From Gigaspora margarita (Eukaryota; Glomeromycota; Glomeromycetes; Diversisporales; Gigasporaceae), in assembly GCA_009809945.1 (NCBI GenBank), contig WTPW01001083.1, positions 124,638-188,637 of the forward strand: a stretch of 64,000 nt of DNA, in the 5' to 3' direction. Both the position numbers and the translations under genes were made by a program. Of the stretch, positions 56,061 through 64,000 are shown piece by piece. The first letter of the stretch is position 1, and every line of letters starts with the position of its first letter. The notes below the pieces were generated by a model. It did not search any database and was not told where the DNA came from. It saw only the letters and a list, made by a program, of their open reading frames with translations.

Positions 56061-57530
56061 CCGTAAACCTCCCACGTGATGGTGGAGTATAAAGTATGGG
56101 TTGGAAACTTTCCCAGCTATATATAGGAAACTGGAGAAGGCGCACAGACTACAAGGCCACCAGTCTAAACTCTTAATAACTACGTACGGGCAGTGGAGAA
56201 CTGTATTACCCCAGTAGTGAAAAGGATCTCTGGCTGAAAGGCATATTCTTTGAAAGCCAAAAGGTGTGTTAGGGCGCAGCTGACCTCTCAACCATTGCGA
56301 GATTGCGGACGCACAATGGTTAGATGTAACAGCTCTGTTATCCTAACTTCGGGTTCTGCACATAAAGCTACTTACCCTCGAGTTATTAACTCCATAATGG
56401 GGGCAGCTCCGGTTAAATAAAGTACGGAAATGGAACCATCTGTGTATAATGAAAGCACAGGGTATATTCACGTAAGCTAGTGAAACCTGATGGGAGTAAA
56501 CCGCGTATAGCTATGTGTATAAATGAGACCTAAGCCCCATTAATATAAAGAATTTAATTTACATTCGCTGTTTAAACAAAGGCCACTTATAAATAATTAA
56601 ATTTACTTTACAGAAACTAGTACTTTTTTTTAGATGAGTTTAAGATAGTTTAAGATAATATTAAAGTTATTAATATTATTTTTTTTATAATTAAAAGATT
56701 ATTTTAAGATTTAANATCTAAAAATAATAATNTNATTATNGTTTAATAATNATAAATTATTATAAGATAATTATATGATTATTGGTTAAGATTATTTTAA
56801 GATGTTTTTAAGATTTTACTAAGATTTTTTTAAGATAATGATAAGATTATTTTAAGATTATTTTAAGATTACTGTAAGATTATTTTAAGATTATTTTAAG
56901 ATTGTTTTAAGATTATTATAAGATAAGATTATTATAAGATTATTTTAAGATTATTATAAGATTATTAGNAGTATTATAAGATTATTATAAGATGTAATTT
57001 TGATAATTTTATTATAATCTTTAAGATTATAATAAATCAATGAAAAAAAATTAGGTAGTTTCTGTAAAGTAGTTTATAAGCAAGAGTAAACTTCACGAAA
57101 GAAGGTAATCTTAGAATGGGCCAGAGTTATGTGAAATTATGAATGTAAGACGGCTGAATTGTTTCTTTTATATGCTTCAATATTCTGGAAACACCAGTGG
57201 AACGGGAAAACACTAGAGGAATTCCAAAGGATGTAACAGGTACATATTATAACTTATGCGCTGTATATGTTCTGCGATTTTAGCAATGTGACTTCTTTAG
57301 TAGTTAATTTGCAAGGGACAAATAATTTATTATATGCACATTTACTCTCCTGGATGGTCAACTGGAAGTTCAATTGTGTGCTAGGAAAGAAGGAACAGGC
57401 CCTAATCCTGCCGCCCAGAAGTAAGCCTATAAGCTAACGGGGCTGGTGGATGCAATTTTACCAAATTCCGTGCCAGATGCGTTAGATCTAGGTCGGCGTT
57501 TGGCCCCTAGTTGTTAGTAGGTTCTATAGC
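56040..57530. other. Unidentified GC-richer block, probable repeat
   Basis: Two stretches (56050-56560 and 57090-57530) are clearly richer in G and C than anything nearby and are separated by a TAAGATTATTT array. They show short inverted motifs (ACCATTGCGAGATTGCGG with CGCACAATGGT) and no convincing long frame. Candidates are the 5' untranslated part of a retrotransposon, an RNA gene remnant, or organelle-derived DNA. None is proven. Confidence 0.4.
56620..57010. repeat. Tandem array of TAAGATTATTT
   Basis: About 25-30 imperfect copies of an 11-bp unit (TTTTAAGATTA, TATAAGATTAT). Ns at 56715-56751 and 56969 sit within it. Confidence 0.85.
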
Positions 57531-57695
57531 AAAATTATCAGCTGGGTATTTTTACTTAATGAATGGATATGATTTATTAGTAAAATTTTTTATGATCTTG
57601 GGGCAAAATTGATCAATTCCGATCCAGCCGACCAGGATTCCGATGCACTCCAACATGTCCCGGCCGGAATTTTGGGACCCACTTTATGAGTTAAG

Positions 57696-58527
57696 CAGGG
57701 TCACAGAAAAATTTGGAGCAAATTTCTATTTGGATATCAGCAAAAATTTGGAAATTTTGGATATCGTAAAAAATTTTTTTCTATTAAAATTTATTACTTG
57801 CGTTGATTGAATTACAACATATTTAACATTTTTAATGAATGTTCGCTTAAACCTCTGCCTATCATCTTCTAAAAGATTATTGTAAACAGAAAAACTTCTT
57901 TCAACTGCGTAAGCAAAATAGGTAACCAAATATAAAGCAATGCAATATTGCTTAAAATCGGAAGAGTAAAAGACATTTTTTCCCAAAATTCACCTAAATT
58001 ACTAAATTCAATTAATGTTAAATCTATATTACAGTAAAGACCCCATTCATATAATAAAGCTCTGAAAACTCCTGTACACGACTATAGGCAGTTACTTTCT
58101 TGGTGGGGCTCTTTTTTTTTGGTTGTTTTGTACTAGGTTTTTTTTTATGCTCTTTGGCATGAATATAGTAAGTGTAAACTCAATAAATTTTGCCATGATT
58201 GATGTTAAAAATTGATTTTATTATGAAATTTTAGGCGCATGTTTTAGGTTAGATTAGGACTCATGTTAGAATTGTTAATAATATATATATATGACTTTAG
58301 TAGGTTTAGTAAACCTAAGCATTTGTTCAAAGAACAAACTATCAAAAGATCGACCATTTTTTTATTAGCTATAAGAGATCACATGTATAAAGACCTATTC
58401 TTATTGGGTAGATCATGTGTAATCCCAAAAAATCAGAAAATTTTGGGTTAAATGCAAAAATTTGGAAATCTTGGGATTAAGTGCAAAAATTTGAAAAAAT
58501 TTATTTTCAAAATTTTCAGTGGCCCTA
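57696..58527. mobile_element. hAT deletion derivative with transposase tail
   Basis: Left CAGGGTCACAGAAAAATTTG and right AAATTTTCAGTGGCCCTA are inverted ends (TAGGGCCAC-type, common in hAT). The flanking octamers GAGTTAAG and GTGTCAAG agree at six of eight. The minus-strand frame inside (57986-57726) is the C-terminus of a hAT transposase. Confidence 0.75.
57726..57986 (-). pseudogene. hAT transposase C-terminal relic 2
   Basis: An 86-residue frame with YLVTYFAYAVERSFSVYNNL followed by LEDDRQRF, the hAT dimerisation motif (x-VERSFS-x-Y-x-x-L-x-D-x-R). The catalytic domain upstream is missing or scrambled. It lies inside the TIR element 57696-58527. Confidence 0.8.
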
Positions 58528-58908
58528 GTGTCAAGTTGCAACACATATAAAATTTATAATGATGGAAATTTGTTTTGATGGCCAAAAAATGATCAAAATT
58601 TTATAAATAACAAAATTTTATTGGTTAAAACTAAATATTAACCTCATATTATCTTGTGATACCCTTTTATAGTTTTTTGTAAAACTGATTGACTGATTGA
58701 TAATATTAGGGTGTTGCTATGTGCATAATTGACCATTTTTTCACATTGCATATGCTTCACATAATTGAGCTAAAAAAGCATAAAATCATATGGCAAGAGT
58801 ATGATTGGTAGATCTAGTACTAATAATTAAATTAATTAATTATGATAATAGAATTAATTAATAGCCTTATTCAGCAGTTTATTATAGCTAAAATATAAAA
58901 TAATATAA

Positions 58909-59058
58909 AGGAGTATCAAAAATTAGATGATTTTTTAGAGGAGAAGGAGTAAAAAAAGTTGAAATTATATATAAGGAACCTGACTATATATATATTAAGG
59001 AAGAGTGAGGGGAGTAGGCCTCTGATAAAAAATAATCAGGTGATTAATGGCATGGCCC
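58909..59058. mobile_element. Harbinger-type MITE, copy 3
   Basis: Begins AGGAGTATCAAAAATTAGAT and ends TAATGGCATGGCCC, flanked by TAA on each side (58906-58908, 59059-59061). The core GAGTGAGGGGAGTAGGCCTC matches copy 1 at 35523-35676. It is nested in the hAT transposon. Confidence 0.8.
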
Positions 59059-59499
59059 TAATGCCAAACAAAGCTAATAAAAGCTACAAGTCTATTAATT
59101 TCAATAAAATCAATTAATTGTTTTATTTAGTAGTTTATTAAAGCTAAAATATAAAATAATGCAATACTAAAAAAAGCTACTATTTCAAAAAAAATTTTTG
59201 ATTCAAGATGTAACACTTTTTATAAATCATTAAAATTTTTTTTATTGTTTGCTAAAAAGCTTAATTTAAAACATTAAATTAAAAAAAATTGAAATATCAA
59301 ATATCATGGTTATAGTCACAAAACAACTTAATGGAAACCCTTTATATAAAACTAATTTTTATGCAAGTAGAGGAAAATATTTTTGTCATTTTGTCAAAAT
59401 ACTATTGATTATAAAAAAAATCTACAATAATTAACTATTTGGCAATCTTTAACTATCAATTAAAAAAAACATCACTTGAAAACCCTCAAAATTCTTCTT

Positions 59500-60960
59500 T
59501 TCAACTTGTGTTTACTTTTTTTAGCAAGTTTTATAATGAGAAAGAGCAATTCATTATTGAGTTTGTTAAAATATTTGCTTAAGCTGACATACTTTTTGAG
59601 AAAATCCAATAATTTCAACCTTTTTTACAAAAATATTGTAAATATAATAGTGCAGTTCCTGGTGCTAATCAAATTCAGGAGAAGTATTTTCTGATTTTAT
59701 TTTAACAACAATAACAAAAGCTCAAAAATTTGTTAGGAAGAAAAAAAATTTGCATCACAATAGATGAGACAATGGATTCTTGTAGTAGGCAGTAGTAAAT
59801 GTTCTATTTAGCTATTTTGATTAAACCAATTTGGTTAAAACAGATTTTTTACAAGTTGTTAACAAGACCATGATTTTTCAACTTGTTATTTCAACATTAT
59901 CATATTATAAAATTCTTTTGAAAATATAATTTTATTTATTACTGATAGTGCTTTATACATGTTAACTGCATTCAACATTCTTTTGCCTTTAATGCCACAA
60001 ATCAAACATAATATCTGTTTTGCTCACATATTCAATTTGGTAGGAGAATATGTGGATTACATACAAAAACTTTAAACTTCTTGATTCTACAGTTAGTTTA
60101 ATTAAAATGATCTTTGCATATTCTCTAGCTAGAAAATGATGATGGATCTCTTTTCTTTCTTCAAATGGTTATTCTGACCCTACACATACTGCTATTACCT
60201 GTAAATCAAGATAGAACACATGGTTTAATTTTGCACTTTGGATTTACTTTTTTAGTTAACTTTTATTTTAAAGAAGTGAAATTGGTAATGAGAGTACAGT
60301 GATTTTAGAGTTGGTTAAAGTTTTTGAAAATCATAATAATTTGTTTTATTTATAATTTATTCTCTATTTTATAACCTTTAATGCACAGTTGTAAGTAAAT
60401 CATATACTAATATAACATTAATATTTACTATGTATTTACTCTATTAATTTATTTAATATATAGGTTGGTCAAAAATCTTGAGTTTTTAAAATTCGAAATA
60501 AACTTTTGCACTATTCCTTGCAGACAGGTTAGAGCAAGTACAAGCTTTGTTAAATACAGGCTGTCAATTACCTACAAATCGAATGAAATATATCAATATG
60601 ATATATTATCAAATGATGAAATCTTTAAAGAAGTATTTCAATAGGCTATGAAAATTTTAACAAACATGTTAGTAATCATGCACAAGCAGACCAACACAAT
60701 ATTGCATTATATAAAACAATTGAAGAATTGAAAAATCTATCAAATGATCTTATTAATGAATGGGCGATTTATTCAGGGTTATTAGAAACATTTAGTGAAA
60801 GTTTTGATTTGGATAAGTGCTGACATGAAAAGATAACTTTGTTACCAGTTCTTAGCAAAATCGCATTAGTATATATTTGGTTACTCGTCTCTGGAGTAGA
60901 TGTTGAACGTTGCTTTTCAGCTTATAAAAGAATTTTAACAGATAATAGGTATGCTTAATC
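59500..60960 (+). pseudogene. hAT transposase, degraded
   Basis: Recognisable blocks appear in order across several frames: AQKFV then KKICITIDETMDSCSR (catalytic D region) near 59720-59790; DSALYMLTAFNILLPLMPQI-like and HNICFAHIFNLVGEYVDYIQ near 59940-60060 (second conserved region, H in the RNase H-like fold); LLDSTVSLIKMIFAYSLARK near 60080-60130; and GVDVERCFSAYKRILTDNR at 60893-60950 (dimerisation domain). Stops and frameshifts are numerous, so it is inactive. It is the most complete transposase in the window. Confidence 0.8.
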
Positions 60961-61153
60961 AGAAAATTCAATTAGAACGTTAAATTTTTTGAATTTTAAC
61001 ATGTAAATAAATACTATTATAAAGGATTTAAAAATCGCATAATCTATTTAAATATTTCGCATAATCTTAAATTTATTTCGCATTCATCACATAATTGACC
61101 TCGGTCAAATTGCATAATTTACCTCATCGCATCGCATAATCCTGGACACCCTA

Positions 61154-62437
61154 ATAATATCTAACACTTTATAACTTGCTCACGTGAAGTTAGAAACTTT
61201 TAATCGAAAAAACTGTAGATTTACTGGCATTGTCAGAATTGTTTCTAGTAAAGGTTGGCGAAAAACTTGATCCAACTTGATCCCAAACCTAAATATAAAA
61301 GCTATATTTCTAAAAACAATTTGGCGAAATTTTAGGTAAACTTTAATTATTAAAAATTTTGACTTGTTCGAATTCGAATTATTGTAAACCAATATAAAAA
61401 GTTCATGTAACAGTGCTTTCAATAGAAAATAAACAACCAAAAAAAACCAACTTCCACCATGCTGACGATCTATAGGTTTTGTGAAAATAGACAGTTTTCA
61501 CTTCTAAGCTAATATTTATATCATGCAATATAACTAGTATTCTTTATTATAATAAAAATTTTTGTTATTTCATATTTATATATTATCTATATTTTTTTCC
61601 TTTTACATCAAAAACCTTTGAAATATCTTATTTTGAAAATGTCAATCGATGAAATCAATCTCGAAATTTGGTTGGTTGGCATTCTCGTTATTATCTATAT
61701 AAACTCAATATAATGGCAATGCATTTAACATTTAATTATTCTCAGCTATCTATTTTATTGAATATAGATTGAATTGCCATAACCCATTTAAAGATCTAAA
61801 CTGAATTCGTTTTCAAGACACGTTCGAACCCAATAATTGCTTAGAGGTGTTTTTTTTTTCTTTACATATACTGTAGTTCCAAAATAAAATGTGATTTTGA
61901 TTATATAAACTAATTAGTTTGCTACCATTATTTGAATTTATGTCAAAGTTTCTGATATGCTTAAGTATTTTAGTTCCGTTAAAATTTGATAATCTTTTCG
62001 CCATTTTTTAATTAAAAACTTCCGAGTTCTTCTGCTGACCGCTTTTCTGGATCTTTATCCAACATTGTTTCATCAGGTTCACATAACATTGTGAAGCTTC
62101 GTTGTTAATAGGCGGTCAAAAATCATTACATATTATTTGTACGTATTATTTGATATTCATTTTGACTTATAATTACATATATTACAGTATTACGTAAAAC
62201 AAATCCTTATCGCAGCTATCCGCATAATTGATCGTCCATTCACAGTTATTCGCAGACTTTAAAATATATCGACATCAATAAGATTAAGTTATGAATATAT
62301 AGCTAATGTAACACTATCGCTATATAGTACAGAATACAACTACGTATACATAAAGAATGCATTGTATTCGTTAATATTTCTACGTATAAATTATTTTTGT
62401 TCATTAACAAAAGATCTGAATTGAATTTTAACCAGCA
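61154..62437. other. Upstream region of the SPRY-TPR gene
   Basis: No gene was recognised. It lies between the dead hAT element and the SPRY-TPR start and should contain that gene's promoter. Open frames on the minus strand (61440-61180, 62004-61813) resemble nothing known. Confidence 0.4.
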
Positions 62438-63865
62438 ATGGGAGATATAGAATTAGTTTTACCGACTGCATGGGATATTGAAGATAAATCGCCATTTATT
62501 GACATAGATTCAAGTGGGCTTAAAGTGAGTTATACAGGTAAATATGAAAATGAGAAATCTTGCTGAAACATATTACTGTAATCATCGGCATTTAAAAGAA
62601 TATCATCATAGCTATTTCATTTATTAATATATAACCTTTTAATTAAAGATCCTGATGACTATAAAGCTGTAATCGTTCAAGCAAACAATCCAATCCCTTC
62701 AGAGTGCGGAATATTTTACTTTGAAATTAAAATTATAAACAAAGGAAAAAATGGGTAATATTAATAATTATTTCGTACCATTCGTACCATAAACATCACC
62801 TTTGTTCTGGTGATTTTTTATTCTATTTTCTTAATAGAATGATTGGAATCAGATATTGTGCAAAGCAAAGCGATAAAAAAATAGATGATTCAAATTATAT
62901 AAATAATATGCTCATGCCTAGTAATAGCAAATTTTTATTTTATTTTTCATTATTATAGATTAACGTCTATATCATATCTTTTAGGACAGGAAAATGAATC
63001 ATGGGGGTGTGGTTACCATGGTGACGACAGATATTCTTTTTGTTCAGGAAGTGGCGAGCTATACGGGGAGTCATATACTACTGGTGATATAATTGGATGC
63101 TATCTAAATTTTAGAAGTAACTTAGTATTTTATACTAAAAATGGAATCAACTTAGGTAATCAACATTTAGAATTAAAAGTTATATTTTAAAATGAATAGA
63201 CAGAAATTTAAATAGTTATAAAATATTTTAAGGAATTGCATGCCATCTATATAGCAATTTCAAAGGCATTCTATATCCTTGTGTTGGATTTAGATCGCAA
63301 GGCGGATCAATAGAAGTGAATTTCGGCAACGAAAATTTTAAATATTCTGGTAAATCAATTCAAAGAGACTAATTTTTTTTGGGTTATTTAGAATTTAACC
63401 TTGTCTATATATATATTTCAATTAACAGCAATGACTAATGAAGACATTGGTAAACGCCAATGGCACCACTCCTTAGTGACACTACTAAAGGGTTTCAAAA
63501 AATCAAAGAATACATTAACATTGAAATATCAAGAAAAGGATTATTTTATTATGGGTGGATATGAAAATATGCTTGTTAATTTAATAGATGAGTTAACAAA
63601 ATCACTAGAAAAAGAACCAAATAATACATTTGAATTAATTTATCGAGGAAAAATATTTTTTATTATGGGCAAATATGATAAAGCATTTGAAGATTTAACT
63701 AGATTGCTAGAAACTGAACCAGATAATACAATAGCATTAAAATATCGAGGTGAAATTAATTATATTATGAAAAGGTATAATGAGTCAATCGCTGACCTAA
63801 AGAAATTATTAAGAATCAAACCAAATGACGTATGGGCAAAGAAGGCTTTATCTAAGGGGTTGTAA
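62438..63865 (+). CDS. SPRY domain-TPR repeat protein
   Basis: Probable protein-interaction adaptor; SPRY (B30.2-like) domains bind partner proteins and TPR helices form a second binding surface. The partners are unknown. Six exons, all with GT-AG borders: 62438-62537, 62649-62754, 62838-62920, 62985-63155, 63233-63349 and 63429-63865, giving 337 residues in one frame. The SPRY part (about residues 25-190) shows PIPSECGIFYFEIKIINKG, then WGCGYHGDDRYSFCSGSG, YTTGDIIGCYLNF, VFYTKNGINLG and LYPCVGFRSQGGSIEVNFG, all hallmark strings. Residues 220-330 contain three TPR-like repeats with YRGKIFFIMGKYDKAFEDLT and YRGEINYIMKRYNESIADLK. The third exon's 3' border (CCTA, then GTAATA) is inferred from family alignment. 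The last codons overlap a strong donor-like GTAAGTATG at 63862, so a further exon is possible. SPRY-TPR fusions seem characteristic of Glomeromycotina. Confidence 0.85.
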
Positions 63866-64000
63866 GTATGATATAAATTTTAATAGCTTAAAAAAGCTTA
63901 AAAGTAAATAATAATTTGACCACCACTACTATAACTAACATCACCATATCTAAATCACTTGTATCACTATAGCTCGTAAGTACAGTAAAACAGAATTTTT
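63866..64000. other. 3' flank of the SPRY-TPR gene
   Basis: AT-rich, with no clear acceptor plus coding exon that would extend the TPR array before the window ends. An acceptor such as CTATAG at 63970 cannot be judged without the following sequence. Confidence 0.4.

Larger units (their letters stand above)
58707..61153 (+). mobile_element. Degenerate near-full-length hAT transposon
   Basis: Begins TAGGGTGTTGCTATGTGCAT and ends ATAATCCTGGACACCCTA. ATAATAT lies immediately outside both ends (58700-58706, 61154-61160), a 7-bp direct repeat close to the expected 8. The subterminal motif GCATAATTGACC occurs at both ends. It encodes a decayed transposase (59500-60960) and contains a Harbinger-type MITE at 58909-59058. 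Confidence 0.75.

Noticed and set aside
56031..56291. 86-codon minus-strand frame in the GC-rich block
   Set aside because: It starts with MRGQLRPNTPFGFQ but shows no recognisable domain, and the block looks repetitive and structured rather than coding. A real product cannot be excluded.
56460..56540. Possible hammerhead ribozyme (GAAACCTGATGGGAG)
   Set aside because: The required CTGATGA and downstream GAAA core with pairing stems is not present; only a partial string matches.

Overview
The window is very AT-rich nuclear DNA from a fungus. The combination of a TKL-type kinase, a SPRY-TPR protein, short GT-AG introns and a dense litter of small inverted-repeat transposons points to an arbuscular-mycorrhizal fungus of the Glomeromycotina, with Rhizophagus the best guess. 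This is inference from style and gene families, not from a species marker.

Only four host genes are supported. They are ribosomal protein L13 (13.3-14.6 kb, minus), a TKL-like protein kinase (20.7-22.2 kb, minus), a SpoU/TrmH-family mitochondrial-type rRNA methyltransferase with one apparent frameshift (54.4-55.6 kb, minus), and a SPRY-TPR protein (62.4-63.9 kb, plus). Exon structures were worked out by hand for all but the methyltransferase, whose start is uncertain. No operon-like grouping exists; the genes are unrelated and separated by transposon fields.

The rest is mobile DNA in layers. 1-5.5 kb: a foldback-like structure with ~350-500 bp arms, a 1.7 kb array of alternating inverted repeats, and a tRNA-derived SINE. 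5.5-13 kb: tandem repeats, a second SINE with a perfect 15-bp target duplication, several MITEs and a second inverted array. 15-18.9 kb: hAT and Harbinger-type non-autonomous elements. 23.9-28.8 kb: nested inverted-repeat elements. 28.9-41.2 kb: a decayed non-LTR retrotransposon (ORF1, endonuclease/linker, RT, RNase H; minus strand) broken by at least five later insertions. 41.4-49.9 kb: more nested elements and a third SINE-like element. 51.5-52.6 kb: a second Harbinger-type element with a possible passenger gene. 53.4-54.1 and 57.7-61.2 kb: three hAT transposase relics, the longest being a dead autonomous-type element. 56.0-57.5 kb: a GC-richer block I could not identify.

As a working picture, the hAT relics are plausible sources of the transposase that moved the many 8-bp-duplication MITEs here. 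Target duplications were read directly from the sequence for most elements. Superfamily names rest on duplication length and terminal bases, so they are inferences. The window has one 112-base N run at 39141-39252 and scattered single Ns inside repeats.
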